NCBI RefSeq assembly: GCF_030450125.1
Contig: NZ_CP123923.1
Span: 5,766,001 to 5,830,000 of the forward strand
From: Streptomyces sp. WP-1
GTDB taxonomy: Bacteria; Actinomycetota; Actinomycetes; Streptomycetales; Streptomycetaceae
DNA: 64,000 nucleotides
Direction of reading: 5' to 3'
Part shown: in pieces, positions 34,912 to 45,794 of the stretch
Numbering within the stretch: position 1 is the stretch's first letter
Layout of the letters: each line of letters opens with the position of its first letter
Translations under genes and position numbers: made by a program
The notes under the pieces: generated by a model
The model's input: the letters and a program-made list of their open reading frames with translations, nothing else
The model's database searches: none
What the model was told of the DNA's origin: nothing

Positions 34912-35421
34912 CTAGAAGCTGCCGGTGCCCGGCCCCGAGGGGTCCGGCTGGTTCTGCTCGATCACCGTCGAGATGTACAGCGCCTCGCCCAGCTTGTCGA
35001 CCAGCTCCAGCTGGGTGTCCAGGTAGTCGATGTGGTGCTCCTCGTCGGCCAGGATCGCCTCGAAGATGTTCGCGGACGTGATGTCGTCCTTGTCGCGCAT
35101 GATCTGCACGCCCCGGCGCAGCCGGTCGATCGCCTCGACCTCGATCTGCCGGTCGGCCCGGAACATCTCCGTCACCGTCTGCCCCACCTCGATGTGGGAG
35201 AGCCGCTGGTAGTTCGGCAGCCCGTCGAGCAGCAGGATGCGGTCGGTCAGGATCTCCGCGTGCCGCATCTCGTCGAACGACTCGCGCCGGGTGTACTCCG
35301 CCAGCTTGGACCACCCCCGGTGGTCCTGGATCTTGGAGTGCAGGAAGTACTGGTTGATCGCCGTCAGCTCGGCGGTCAGCTGCTCGTTGAGCAGTTCGAT
35401 GACGTCGGGGTCGCCCTGCAT
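34912..35421 (-). CDS. bfr: Bacterioferritin
   Basis: Iron-storage 24-mer subunit of 169 residues. The ATG at 35419-35421 with GGAAGGAG is chosen over an earlier in-frame start, giving the canonical MQGDPDVIELLNEQLTAELT. The ferroxidase residues (Glu18 region, DEMRHAE, ADEEHHIDYL) are present, and the heme Met is expected near the IEVEAID/MRDKDD region but is not verified. Convergent with bfd. Confidence 0.96.
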   Translation of the reverse strand: MQGDPDVIELLNEQLTAELTAINQYFLHSKIQDHRGWSKLAEYTRRESFDEMRHAEILTDRILLLDGLPNYQRLSHIEVGQTVTEMFRADRQIEVEAIDRLRRGVQIMRDKDDITSANIFEAILADEEHHIDYLDTQLELVDKLGEALYISTVIEQNQPDPSGPGTGSF

Positions 35422-35508
35422 CGCAGCGGCTCCTTCCACACGGATGTCTCCCGCACGGATATCGGGGGAGGTGTGGGCCGCATGATTGCACCGGACGCGA
35501 AGATCGTC

Positions 35509-35533
35509 CAGTAAGTGCGTACTTAGTAAGTCT
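35509..35533. promoter_or_regulatory. AT-richer palindromic operator candidate upstream of molybdopterin enzyme gene
   Basis: TAAGT-GCGT-ACTTA at 35512-35525 is a perfect inverted repeat. A third copy of the half-site, AGTAAGT, follows directly at 35524-35531. The pattern resembles operators of small winged-helix redox sensors (HxlR/MarR type), but the regulator is not in the window. Confidence 0.45.
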
Positions 35534-35610
35534 GCCGAGGTTTGGTGGCTTTTGCCCGTTTCGAGGAGGGGCGGTCAGGGGCACCGCCCGAGGTCTGTCA
35601 GGATGGTTGC

Positions 35611-36243
35611 ATGGGTCATCCGGTGGAGCGAGAGACTGGAGCGGTGGCAGGGTCCGAGCTTCCGCCGGGGCAGCGACTCCAGCGCGGCTGGCCGGTCACG
35701 CACTACGGACCCGTCCCCAAGTTCCGGCCCGAGCGCTGGGACTTCCGGGTCTTCGGCGCCACCGCCGACGCCGACAAGCACTGCTGGAACCACGAGGAGT
35801 TCACGGCCCTGCCGTACGCCACCGTGGTGGCCGATCTGCACTGCGTGACCAGGTTCAGCATGCTCGGCGCGGAGTGGGGCGGGGTCCCGGCCGCCGCGAT
35901 CGTGGACCTGGCGCCGCCGGCCCCGGACGTCACCCATGTGATGGTCTGGGCGGAGTACGGCTTCAGCTCCAACCTGCGCCTCGCGGACTTCCTCTCCGAC
36001 CGCGCCCTCTTCGCCACCCACAAGGACGGCGAGCTGCTGACCGCCGAGCACGGCTTCCCGGCCCGCCTGATCGTGCCCCATCTGTACGCCTGGAAGGGGC
36101 CCAAGTGGGTGCGGGGCATCGAGTACATGACGGCCGACCGGCGCGGGTTCTGGGAGGAACGCGGGTACCACAACGTGGGCGATCCCTGGAAGGAACAGCG
36201 CTACTCCTACCAGGAGGAGCCGGGGGAGGGACCGGAGCTGTGA
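35611..36243 (+). CDS. Sulfite oxidase-like molybdopterin-binding oxidoreductase
   Basis: A 210-residue protein consisting of the SUOX-fold Moco domain alone. The molybdenum-ligand Cys is C78 in ADLHCVTRFS, followed by GVPAAAIVDLA and the C-terminal YAWKGPKWVRGIEYM typical of the YedY/YuiH group. There is no Tat signal or cytochrome domain, so it is probably cytoplasmic. The ATG at 35611 is preferred over the upstream in-frame 35542. The electron partner and substrate are unknown. Confidence 0.88.
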   Translation: MGHPVERETGAVAGSELPPGQRLQRGWPVTHYGPVPKFRPERWDFRVFGATADADKHCWNHEEFTALPYATVVADLHCVTRFSMLGAEWGGVPAAAIVDLAPPAPDVTHVMVWAEYGFSSNLRLADFLSDRALFATHKDGELLTAEHGFPARLIVPHLYAWKGPKWVRGIEYMTADRRGFWEERGYHNVGDPWKEQRYSYQEEPGEGPEL

Positions 36244-36257
36244 CGGTCCGGCCGGCG

Positions 36258-36276
36258 GCCCCCGAGCCTCGGGGGC
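36258..36276. terminator. Hairpin between convergent genes
   Basis: GCCCCCGA (36258-36265) and TCGGGGGC (36269-36276) form a perfect 8-bp stem with a 3-base loop, 14 bases after the molybdopterin enzyme stop. Confidence 0.7.
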
Positions 36277-36333
36277 AGGCCCCGGAATCTCGCGGGCCGG
36301 TGGCCCCAAAGGCGCGCGGGCCGGGGGCTCGCG

Positions 36334-37224
36334 TCAGCCGTCCCTGAGGCGCTTGAGCCGGGCCACGTCCGCCGCGTGGCCCTCCTTGCCGCCGGGGGTC
36401 TCGATGACCAGCGGGACGCCCTCGGTCGCCGGGTGGTTCATCAGGGCGCGGAAGGGCTCCTCGCCGATATGCCCGGAGCCGATGTTCTCGTGCCGGTCCT
36501 TGTGCGCGCCGACCACGTCCTTGGAGTCGTTGGCGTGGATCAGCTTCAGCCGCCCCTCGCCGACGGTCTCCACCAGCAGGTCGAGCGTCTGGTTCATGCC
36601 GGCCGGGCCGGTCAGATCGTGCCCGGCGGCGAAGATGTGGCAGGTGTCCAGGCACACGCCCAGCTTGGGGTGGGCGTCCAGCGCCTCGAAGTACGGCCCG
36701 AAGTCCCAGGTGCGCGAGCACAGCGAGGCGCCCTGGCCCGCGGTGGACTCCAGCAGCAGGAACGGGTCGTCGTCCTCGGTCAGCTCGTCCAGCAGCGGCA
36801 GCATGTGCTCCCGCACCTGCTTCAGGGCCACCTCGCGGGCCCGGCCGCCGGTCGCGCTGCCGGTGTGCACCACCACGCCGAGCGCCCCGATCTCCCGGCC
36901 GCGCCGCAGCGAGTGCCGCAGCGACTCCACCGACTTCTCCACGGTGGCCTCGGTGTGCGAGCCGAAGTTGATCAGGTAGGGGGCGTGCACGTACGCCGGG
37001 ACCGACCCCTCGGCGCAGGCCGCGCGGAACGCCTCGTCCTGCCTGGGGTTCCCGGCGGGGGTGGCCCAGCCGCGCGGGTTGGCCACGAAGACCTGGACGG
37101 TCTCCGCCTCCAGCTCCTGGGCGTACGACAGCCCCACGGAGTGCAGACCGCCGGCCACCGGGACATGGCCGCCGACGGGGTTGCGCGGGAGGGACCGGGG
37201 GAGGGACGAGGAAACGGAACTCAC
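36334..37224 (-). CDS. nfo: Deoxyribonuclease IV (endonuclease IV, AP endonuclease)
   Basis: A DNA repair enzyme of 296 residues with the Nfo TIM barrel. Metal-binding residues are visible in YVHAPYLINFGSH, VVHTGSATG, LLLESTAGQG, CLDTCHIFAAGHD, IHANDSKD and DRHENIGSGHIG. The GTG at 37222-37224 is the start. It cleaves 5' to abasic sites. It lies just downstream of the PASTA kinase gene and may be cotranscribed with it. Confidence 0.94.
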   Translation of the reverse strand: MSSVSSSLPRSLPRNPVGGHVPVAGGLHSVGLSYAQELEAETVQVFVANPRGWATPAGNPRQDEAFRAACAEGSVPAYVHAPYLINFGSHTEATVEKSVESLRHSLRRGREIGALGVVVHTGSATGGRAREVALKQVREHMLPLLDELTEDDDPFLLLESTAGQGASLCSRTWDFGPYFEALDAHPKLGVCLDTCHIFAAGHDLTGPAGMNQTLDLLVETVGEGRLKLIHANDSKDVVGAHKDRHENIGSGHIGEEPFRALMNHPATEGVPLVIETPGGKEGHAADVARLKRLRDG

Positions 37225-37315
37225 CTGTCCAGGGTGTCATGTCCGCGGGCGCGCCCGGACCGGCGCCGGGGGTGAACCCGGTCACCGGCCTCGTCGTCCG
37301 CGCATCCGCACGGCC

Positions 37316-39226
37316 TCACCTGATGGTGATCGTGATCGTGGACCCCTTGGGGGCGGTCTTCCCGCCCTCGACGGACTGCTTCTGCACGGTGTCGCCGAAC
37401 AGGCCGAGGATCCCGCGGTCCTCGCTGACCTTGAACCCGGCGTCCTCCAGTGCCTGGTGGGCGTCGTCCACGCTGTCGCCGGTCACGTCCGGGACCTCGA
37501 TCAGCTGCGGGCCCTTGGACAGGGTGAGCGTCACCGTGTCGCCCGCGGCGGCCTGCTCGCCGTCGCCGGGGCTCTGCCGGGCCACCTTGCCCTTGTCGTA
37601 CTCGGAGTTGACCTGCTCGCTCGCGATCTTCACCTTGAGCCCGGCGCTCGTCAGCTCCTGCCGCGCGTCGGCCGGGTCGTCGCCGGTGACGTCCGGCACG
37701 TCGATCGGGCTGCCCTTGCTGACGGTCAGCGCGATCGCCGAGCCCGCGTGCCGCTCGGTCCCGGAGGAGGGAGCCGTGGAGATGACGGCGCCCGCGTCGA
37801 TGTCGTCGCTGAACTGCCGGGTGACCATGCCCGGCTCCAGACCGGCCGCCGTGAGTTTCTGCCGGGCCTTCGCGAGCGGCAGACCGGCCAGGTCCGGGAC
37901 CTTGACCGTCTCCGGGCCGAGCGAGACGGTCAGCGCCACCGCGTCATGGTCCCGGATCCGGGCCCCGGGCGCAGGGTCGGTGCTGATCACGGTGCCGCGC
38001 TCGACGGTGTCGTCGTAGGCCCGCTTCACCTTCCCGACGTGCAGCCCGGCGTCCTGGAGCCGGTCCCGGGCCTGCGCCTCGGACTTCGTCAGCAGCGGCG
38101 GGACCTTGGTGAACTGGCCGGAGTTGATGTACCAGACCCCGGTGCCGGCGCCGAGCACCAGCAGCACGGCGACGGCGATCGTCAGCATGAGCCGCCGGGA
38201 CCGGCGCGGGGGCGGGACCGGCGCGGCCTGGAAGCGGGCGGTGCGGCTGACGCCGTCGCCGTCCCCGTCGACCGGGAGCGGCCGGGGCACGGTGAGAGCG
38301 CGCGGGATCACGCTCGTACGGTTCTCCGCGTTCTCGTGCTCCACCGTCCTGGCCCCCGGCGGTACGGCGTCCAGCTGTTCCTCGGTCAGCGCCTCGCGGG
38401 CCTCGCGGGCCCCGGCGAGCAGCGCGACCGCGTCGTACGGGCGCACCTCTGGGTCGCGGGCGGTGGCCGAGGCGACCAGCTCGTCCAGCCGCGGGGCCAG
38501 GTCCGGCACCAGCGCGGAGGGCGGCGGCACGTCCTCGTTGATGTGCCGGTAGAGCACCTGCGCGGGGGAGTCCCCGGAGTGCGGCTTGGCGCCGGTCAGC
38601 ATCTCGTAGAGCACGACACCGCAGGCGTACACGTCGACGCGGGGGTCGGCGGTGCCCTGGTCGATCTGCTCGGGGGCGAGGTAGGCGACGGTGCCGAGCA
38701 CGGAGCCGGTCGTACTGGTCACCGTGTCGACGGAGCGGACCAGGCCGAAGTCGGCGACCTTGACCCGTCCGTCGTCGCCTATCAGCACGTTCTCGGGCTT
38801 CATGTCCCGGTGCACGAAACCGGCCCGGTGGGCGGCGCCGAGCGCGGCGAGCACCGGCTCCAGGATGTCCAGCGCGGCCCGCGGGCGCAGCGCGCCGCGC
38901 TCGCGCAGCACGTCGCGCAGGGTGCACCCGGCGACGTACTCCATCGCCATGTACACATACGAGCCGTCGGTGCCCTGGTCGAAGACCTGCACCACGTTCG
39001 GATGGTCGAGCCGGGCCGCGGACTTCGCCTCGCGGATGAACCGCTCCACGAAGACGCCGTCGGCCGCCAGCGCGGGATGCATCACCTTCAGCGCGAGCAC
39101 CCGGTCCAGGCGCGTGTCCAGCGCCCGGTACACCGTCGCCATCCCGCCGGCCGCGATCCGCGCGTCCACGCGATACCGACCGTCGAGCACGTGCCCGACG
39201 AGGGCGTCCTGAAGGGTCATGTCCAC
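37316..39226 (-). CDS. Ser/Thr protein kinase with four PASTA domains (PknB/PknL-like)
   Basis: A 636-residue membrane kinase. The kinase domain (about 18-275) has glycine loop IAAGGMATVYRA, Lys47, HRDMKPEN (Asp141), DFG at 159-161 and an activation loop with several Thr. A single transmembrane helix (about 347-366) and four extracellular PASTA repeats (371-636) follow; PASTA binds muropeptide or lipid II. The GTG at 39224-39226 is the start. Its neighbourhood in other actinobacteria includes the Rv2175c-like substrate, here at 43578. Confidence 0.95.
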   Translation of the reverse strand: MDMTLQDALVGHVLDGRYRVDARIAAGGMATVYRALDTRLDRVLALKVMHPALAADGVFVERFIREAKSAARLDHPNVVQVFDQGTDGSYVYMAMEYVAGCTLRDVLRERGALRPRAALDILEPVLAALGAAHRAGFVHRDMKPENVLIGDDGRVKVADFGLVRSVDTVTSTTGSVLGTVAYLAPEQIDQGTADPRVDVYACGVVLYEMLTGAKPHSGDSPAQVLYRHINEDVPPPSALVPDLAPRLDELVASATARDPEVRPYDAVALLAGAREAREALTEEQLDAVPPGARTVEHENAENRTSVIPRALTVPRPLPVDGDGDGVSRTARFQAAPVPPPRRSRRLMLTIAVAVLLVLGAGTGVWYINSGQFTKVPPLLTKSEAQARDRLQDAGLHVGKVKRAYDDTVERGTVISTDPAPGARIRDHDAVALTVSLGPETVKVPDLAGLPLAKARQKLTAAGLEPGMVTRQFSDDIDAGAVISTAPSSGTERHAGSAIALTVSKGSPIDVPDVTGDDPADARQELTSAGLKVKIASEQVNSEYDKGKVARQSPGDGEQAAAGDTVTLTLSKGPQLIEVPDVTGDSVDDAHQALEDAGFKVSEDRGILGLFGDTVQKQSVEGGKTAPKGSTITITIR

Positions 39227-39484
39227 ACGCCGAGTCTACGAGCCCCCACACCCTTCCCCCTCCCCTCCGCCTTCCCCACCAGGGCACTGAAGCCGACCTG
39301 TGACGCTTCTTACGCGGGGACGCCATATTCCGGGGGAGGAGGAGGAGGCGGTGGCCGACCGAGGGGCGGACGCCGGTCCACGGGTCGAGAGGCCGGGCCA
39401 CGGGCGGGGAGCCGCCGACGGTGATCGCGTCCCACAGGGAGGTCCGGCCTTCCGGCCGAGGGTTTCGGGTGGTGCGCGGGTAGG

Positions 39485-40282
<798 letters not shown>

Positions 40283-40504
40283 TCAGCCTCCCTGCACCGC
40301 GGTGAGCACCTCGACCCGGTCGCCCTCGGCGAGCGCGGTCCCGGCCCACTCCGTCCGCGGTACGACCGTCTCGTTGACGGCGGCCGCCACCCCGGCGGGG
40401 GCCCGCACGAGGGACCGTACGACGGCGTCGAGCGCGGTACCCGGCGCGATCTTTCGGCGCTGCCCGTTGACGGAGACGGTGATGGTGGACGACACGGCGC
40501 TCAT
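40283..40504 (-). CDS. thiS: Sulfur carrier protein ThiS
   Basis: A ubiquitin-like carrier of 73 residues ending in Gly-Gly (VLTAVQGG), the site of thiocarboxylation. The ATG at 40502-40504 overlaps the thiO stop (ATGA). Confidence 0.95.
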   Translation of the reverse strand: MSAVSSTITVSVNGQRRKIAPGTALDAVVRSLVRAPAGVAAAVNETVVPRTEWAGTALAEGDRVEVLTAVQGG

Positions 40505-41688
40505 ACGGTCTGCTCCAGCTGCTGGACGCGCGGCGCGCCGAAGCGCTCCGGCGTGAACGGACGGGCTTCCTCGGGCAGCGGGCCTCCCGCCAGCAACTGC
40601 CCCATCACATCCCCGGTGACCGGCGTGAGCAGCACCCCGTTGCGGTGGTGCCCGGTCGCCAGCAGCAGCCCGTCGAGCCCCGAGGGCCCGAGCAGCGGCG
40701 CGTTGTCGGGGGACCCGGGCCGCAGCCCGGCCCTGGTCTCGGTGAGCGGCAGCTCGGTGATGCCCGGCACCAGCTCGTGCGCGTCGCGCAGCAGCTCGTA
40801 CACGCCGCCCGCGGTGACCGTCGTGTCCCAGCCCAGCTCCTCGCTGGTGGCGCCGACGACCAGCTCGCCGTTCTCCCGGGGCACCAGATACAGCTGGCCG
40901 CCCCGGACCACGGCCCGCACCGTCCGGCTGAGGAACGGCGCGTACCGCTCGGGCACCGCCAGCCGCAGCACCTGCCCCTTCACCGGCCGCACCGGCGGCA
41001 CCAGCTCCGGGGGCACCCCCGCGAGCCGCCCGCTGAGGCTGCCGCCCGCGAGCACCACCTGCCCGGCGCTGAGCGCCGTCCCGTCCGCTGCGGTGACCCC
41101 GACGGCCCTCTCCCGTACGACGTCCAGCCGCTGCGCCCACACCCGGTGGAACACCACCCCGGCCCGCTCGCACGCGATCACCAGGGCCGCGGCCAGCCGG
41201 CGCGGATCGATCTGGTGGTCGCCGTCGACCCGCAGCCCGCCGCGCACCCCGGGCGCCAGCATCGGCTCCAGTCGGCGGCACTCGCGCCCCGACAGCCACT
41301 CCGCCTCCAGGCCGCAGCGCTGCTGGAGGGCGTGCAGTTCCCGCAGATGGGCGCGGTCGTCGGCGTCCAGCGCGACCGCGAGGGTGCCGCAGCGCCGGTA
41401 GCCGAGGTCCCGGCCGCTCGCCTCGGTCAGTTCGGCCACGAAGCCGGGGTAGCGGCGCGCCGACTCCAGATTGAGGGCGAGCAGCGTCTCCTCGCCGTAG
41501 TGCAGTTCGGTGACCGCGGCCAGCATCCCGGCCGCGACCTGCGCGGCCCCGCCGCCCGGAGCCGGATCCACCAGGGCCGTCGCGAGCCCCCGGCGCGCCG
41601 CGCGCCAGGCCGTGACGAGGCCGATGATCCCGCCCCCGACGACCAGGACGTCGGGGCGTCCCGGGGTTTCGGGCGTACGTGTGGACAT
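40501..41688 (-). CDS. thiO: Glycine oxidase
   Basis: A flavoenzyme of 395 residues that oxidises glycine to dehydroglycine for thiazole synthesis. The FAD-binding motif VLVVGGGIIGLVTAWRAARRG is at the N-terminus, and the C-terminal LLATGHHRNGVLLTP contains the conserved DAO signature. The ATG at 41686-41688 lies directly behind the TPP riboswitch, whose GGGAGGGG supplies the ribosome site. Confidence 0.95.
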   Translation of the reverse strand: MSTRTPETPGRPDVLVVGGGIIGLVTAWRAARRGLATALVDPAPGGGAAQVAAGMLAAVTELHYGEETLLALNLESARRYPGFVAELTEASGRDLGYRRCGTLAVALDADDRAHLRELHALQQRCGLEAEWLSGRECRRLEPMLAPGVRGGLRVDGDHQIDPRRLAAALVIACERAGVVFHRVWAQRLDVVRERAVGVTAADGTALSAGQVVLAGGSLSGRLAGVPPELVPPVRPVKGQVLRLAVPERYAPFLSRTVRAVVRGGQLYLVPRENGELVVGATSEELGWDTTVTAGGVYELLRDAHELVPGITELPLTETRAGLRPGSPDNAPLLGPSGLDGLLLATGHHRNGVLLTPVTGDVMGQLLAGGPLPEEARPFTPERFGAPRVQQLEQTV

Positions 41689-41700
41689 GGGCGTCCAGCC

Positions 41701-41795
41701 CCTCCCTTCGCCGGCATGACCCGGATCAGGTTCGTACGGTCGGAGGCCGCCAGCCTCCCTCTCAGCCCGGTGCGTCCGGGCTCCCGCGAGTGCTT
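41701..41795 (-). promoter_or_regulatory. TPP riboswitch (THI element)
   Basis: On the minus strand the hallmark blocks appear in order: GGGCTGAGAGGGAGGC, ACCGTACGAACCTGATCC, then GGGTCATGCCGGCGAAGGGA. The 3' strand includes the purine-rich ribosome site of thiO, so ligand binding should block translation of thiOSG. Confidence 0.95.
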
Positions 41796-41850
41796 GTACG
41801 GTGGCCACCCTAGCCCGCCCCCCTCCCCACCCGTAAGGGAGCCCTCGGTC

Positions 41851-42210
41851 ATGGCCCCGTCGCTCGACGGTCTGGTCCTCGCCCCCGTCGCCGACCGGTC
41901 CGCAGGTCAGGTCGGCACCCGGACCCGCTTCGCCTACCACGAGCAGGACGGCGCGATCTGGGCCGAGTACCGGGGCGGCGACATCGTCCGCGGCCATCTG
42001 GCCGGCACCCGCGCGGGCGACCGCCTGGACTTCCGGTACGTGCAGCTGCGCACCGACGGCAGCACGGCCTGCGGCCACTGCGTGTCCACGGTCGTGGAAC
42101 TGCCCGACGGCGGGGTGCGCCTGGAGGAGACCTGGGAGACCTGGGAGTGGGAGTCGGGACCCGGCTCCGGCACCAGCGTCGTGGAACAGGTCGTCGCGCA
42201 CGCCCCCTGA
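41851..42210 (+). CDS. Conserved small beta-rich protein, function unknown
   Basis: A 119-residue soluble protein with alternating beta-strand pattern (TRTRFAYHEQDGAIWAEYRGGDIVRGHLAG) and an excess of Trp/Glu near the C-terminus. It has a CGHC motif that could be redox active or bind metal. The ATG at 41851 follows AAGGGAG. It is divergent from the TPP leader. Related proteins are sometimes labelled N-acetylglutamate synthase, which the sequence does not support. Confidence 0.7.
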   Translation: MAPSLDGLVLAPVADRSAGQVGTRTRFAYHEQDGAIWAEYRGGDIVRGHLAGTRAGDRLDFRYVQLRTDGSTACGHCVSTVVELPDGGVRLEETWETWEWESGPGSGTSVVEQVVAHAP

Positions 42211-42242
42211 CCGGTTGATCGCCGACTGTCTATGGTGATCGG

Positions 42243-43475
42243 GTGAGCGAGCAGACAGCCCAGGAGGGCACGGCAGGGGTCCGGCGCGTGGTCGTCGCCG
42301 GCGCGGGCATGGCCGGGGTGCAGACCGCGGTGGCCCTGCGGGAACGGGGTTTCGCGGGCGACGTGACCGTCGTCGGCGCCGAACCGCACCAGCCGTACGA
42401 CCGGCCGCCGCTGTCCAAGGCCGTCCTGCTCGGCAAGGCCGAGGGCTCCGCCTTCGACCTCGACTTCGACGCGCTCGGCGTCGGCCTCAGGCTCGGCTGC
42501 GAGGTCCTCGGCGCCCGCCCCGCCGACCATGAACTGGACACCGAGGCGGGCCCGGTGCCGTACGACGTCCTGGTGCTCGCCACCGGCGCCGAACCGGTCA
42601 ACCTGCCCGGCACCGAGGGCGTCCCCGGCGTGCATCTGCTGCGCACCCTGGACGACGCCGAACGGCTGCGACCGGTGCTCGCGCGGCAGCACGACATCGT
42701 GGTCGTCGGCGCCGGCTGGATCGGCGCCGAGTTCGCCACCGCCGCCCGCGAGGCCGGCTGCGCGGTGACCGTCGTCGAGGCCGCCGACCGGCCGCTCGCC
42801 GGGGTGCTGCCCGCCGAGGTCGCCGCCCCCATGGCCGGCTGGTACGCCGACAGCGGCGCCGAACTGCGCACCGGCGCGCGCGTGGAGCGCGTCGAGGACG
42901 GCGCGGTGGTGCTCGCCGACGGCACCCGGCTGCCCGCGGGCGCGGTCGTCGTCGGCATCGGCGCCCGCCCCGCCACCGGCTGGCTGACCGGCTCCGGCAT
43001 CGAGCTGGGCGCGTCGGGCGAGGTCGTCACCGACGCCCGGCTGCGCGCCTCCGCGCCCGATGTGTACGCCGTCGGCGACTGCGCCTCCTTCCCCTCGGCC
43101 CGCTACGGCGAACGCCTCCTCGTGCACCACTGGGACAACGCCCTCCAGGGCCCGCGCACCGTCGCCGCGGGCATCCTCGGCGAGAGCACCGCCGTCTACG
43201 ACCCGGTGCCGTACTTCTGGTCCGAGCAGTTCGGCCGCTTCGTCCAGTACGCGGGCCACCATGCCGCCGCCGACCGGCTGGTGTGGCGCGGCGACCCCGC
43301 GGGACCCGCCTGGACGGTGTGCTGGCTGCGCGCGGGCCGCCTGGTCGCCCTGCTGGCCGTGGGCCGGCCGCGCGATCTCGCCCAGGGCCGCAAGCTGATC
43401 GAGGCGGGCCGCGTCCTGGACCCGGAGGCGGTGGCGGACCCGGCTCGCCCTCTGAAGGACGCCACGACGGATTAG
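42243..43475 (+). CDS. FAD-dependent NAD(P)H ferredoxin/rubredoxin reductase-type oxidoreductase
   Basis: A 410-residue flavoprotein. The FAD Rossmann motif VVVAGAGMAGVQTAVAL is at the N-terminus, the PYDRPPLSK signature of the ferredoxin reductase (rhodocoxin/putidaredoxin reductase) family follows, then a second Rossmann motif VVVGAGWIGAEFA for NAD(P)H and VGDCASFP for FAD. The GTG at 42243 starts 32 bases after the previous gene. The electron acceptor is unknown. Confidence 0.93.
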   Translation: MSEQTAQEGTAGVRRVVVAGAGMAGVQTAVALRERGFAGDVTVVGAEPHQPYDRPPLSKAVLLGKAEGSAFDLDFDALGVGLRLGCEVLGARPADHELDTEAGPVPYDVLVLATGAEPVNLPGTEGVPGVHLLRTLDDAERLRPVLARQHDIVVVGAGWIGAEFATAAREAGCAVTVVEAADRPLAGVLPAEVAAPMAGWYADSGAELRTGARVERVEDGAVVLADGTRLPAGAVVVGIGARPATGWLTGSGIELGASGEVVTDARLRASAPDVYAVGDCASFPSARYGERLLVHHWDNALQGPRTVAAGILGESTAVYDPVPYFWSEQFGRFVQYAGHHAAADRLVWRGDPAGPAWTVCWLRAGRLVALLAVGRPRDLAQGRKLIEAGRVLDPEAVADPARPLKDATTD

Positions 43476-43520
43476 CGCCCCGAAGAGGCGCGGGGAACCG
43501 CGCGACCGGCCACGACGGAG
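43475..43520 (+). repeat. Dispersed Streptomyces intergenic repeat, copy 2
   Basis: GCGCCCCGAAGAGGCGCGGG then GAACCGCGCGACCGGCCACG, immediately after the reductase stop. It contains a GCGCC/GGCGC hairpin and the GCGGGGAA(C)CGCGCGACC core found, reverse oriented, near 24280 and 55400. It may double as a terminator. Confidence 0.6.
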
Positions 43521-43577
43521 CCGCGCTCGGCCACCGGCACAGAGCGCCGCTCCCGGCCGAGCGCCTACCCTGTACCC

Positions 43578-43943
43578 GTGACCGAGATTGACACGAAGAT
43601 CGACGCTCTCGTCCCCGCCTGGCTCACCCTCCCCGACATCGCCGAACAGTTCGGCATCGAGGTGACGCGTGTGCGGCAGCTGGTCAAGGACGGCCAGCTC
43701 ATCGCCGTACGCCGGGGTGAGAACCGCGCGCTGCACGTCCCCGCCGCCTTCATCGACGGCGACCAGATCGTCAAGGGCCTCACCGGGACCCTGACGCTCC
43801 TGCGGGACGACGGCTTCACGGCCGAAGAGATGATCGAATGGCTCTTCACCCCCGACCCGACCCTGCCCGGCACCCCCGCGCAGGCCCTCAGCGAGAATCG
43901 CGGCACGGAGGTGAAGCGCCGCGCCCAGGCGCTCGCCGTCTGA
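43578..43943 (+). CDS. Rv2175c-like DNA-binding protein (winged helix/HTH)
   Basis: A 121-residue protein with an N-terminal Thr-rich start and a helix-turn-helix (WLTLPDIAEQFGIEVTRVRQLVKDGQ). It is similar to M. tuberculosis Rv2175c, a DNA-binding substrate of kinase PknL that is phosphorylated on an N-terminal Thr. Here the nearest kinase is the PASTA kinase 4.3 kb away, with thi genes between. The start at 43578 gives MTEIDTKIDAL, with Thr2 and Thr6 as possible targets. Confidence 0.85.
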   Translation: MTEIDTKIDALVPAWLTLPDIAEQFGIEVTRVRQLVKDGQLIAVRRGENRALHVPAAFIDGDQIVKGLTGTLTLLRDDGFTAEEMIEWLFTPDPTLPGTPAQALSENRGTEVKRRAQALAV

Positions 43944-44032
43944 GCCCGACCACCTGAGGGGGTGGCGTACGACGCCCCGCGCGCCGTACGCCACCGCCCG
44001 CCCAGCACACACCGACCCCCGGGGGCCCACGC

Positions 44033-44680
44033 ATGTCCGACTCCGCCCGCGCCGAACTCGCCGACGCCCGGCTGTACCTGTGCACGGACGCCCGCAGGCG
44101 TCAGGGCGACCTGCCGGAGTTCCTGGACGCGGTGCTGGCCGGCGGTGTCGACATCGTGCAGCTGCGCGACAAGGGCATGGAGGCCGCCGAGGAACTGGCC
44201 TGCCTGGAGGTCCTCGCCGAGGCCTGCGCCCGGCACGGCCGGCTCCTCGCGGTCAACGACCGGGCCGATGTCGCGCACGCCGCCGGCGCCGATGTGCTCC
44301 ACCTCGGCCAGGGCGACCTGCCGGTCCCCGCGGCCCGCGCGATCCTCGGCGACGACGTGCTGATCGGCCGCTCCACCCACGCCGAGGACGAGGCCGCCGC
44401 AGCCGCCGTCCAGGACGGCGTGGACTACTTCTGCACCGGGCCCTGCTGGCCCACCCCCACCAAGCCCGGCCGCCCCGCCCCGGGCCTCGACCTGGTCCGG
44501 TACACGGCCGCGCTCGGCACCGAGCGCCCCTGGTTCGCCATCGGCGGCATCGACCTCGGCAACCTGGACGAGGTCCTGGAGGCCGGGGCCCGCCGGGTGG
44601 TCGTGGTGCGCGCGCTCACCGAGGCGGACGACCCTGGCGCCGCCGCCGCCGAGTTCGCCCGGCGGCTGCGGCGGTCCTGA
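44033..44680 (+). CDS. thiE: Thiamine-phosphate synthase
   Basis: Joins the pyrimidine and thiazole phosphates. It is a TIM barrel of 215 residues with [11 protein letters not shown] near residue 38, [23 protein letters not shown], and [13 protein letters not shown]. It lies on the opposite strand from thiOSG, so the thiamine genes form a loose cluster. No riboswitch is seen directly upstream. Confidence 0.95.
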   Translation: MSDSARAELADARLYLCTDARRRQGDLPEFLDAVLAGGVDIVQLRDKGMEAAEELACLEVLAEACARHGRLLAVNDRADVAHAAGADVLHLGQGDLPVPAARAILGDDVLIGRSTHAEDEAAAAAVQDGVDYFCTGPCWPTPTKPGRPAPGLDLVRYTAALGTERPWFAIGGIDLGNLDEVLEAGARRVVVVRALTEADDPGAAAAEFARRLRRS

Positions 44681-44805
44681 CGAGCCCGCTCGGGGGGCGT
44701 GTCCCAAAGCCTTGTCCCAGGGACGCGTCCCAAGGGGTGGACGACAAGCCGACAATTCGGGCAAATTTCCGGAGTTCGGTTGGGGGACCGCCGTCCCCTG
44801 GCTAA

Positions 44806-45738
<933 letters not shown>

Positions 45739-45794
45739 ACCTGCCGCGTGGTGTTGAGACACACTGCGTAACGGCCACTGGGAGAGGGGCGTAC

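Noticed and set aside
37061..39424. A 787-residue plus-strand frame opposite the PASTA kinase
   Set aside because: Shadow of the kinase gene; the composition is typical of antisense frames at this GC content.
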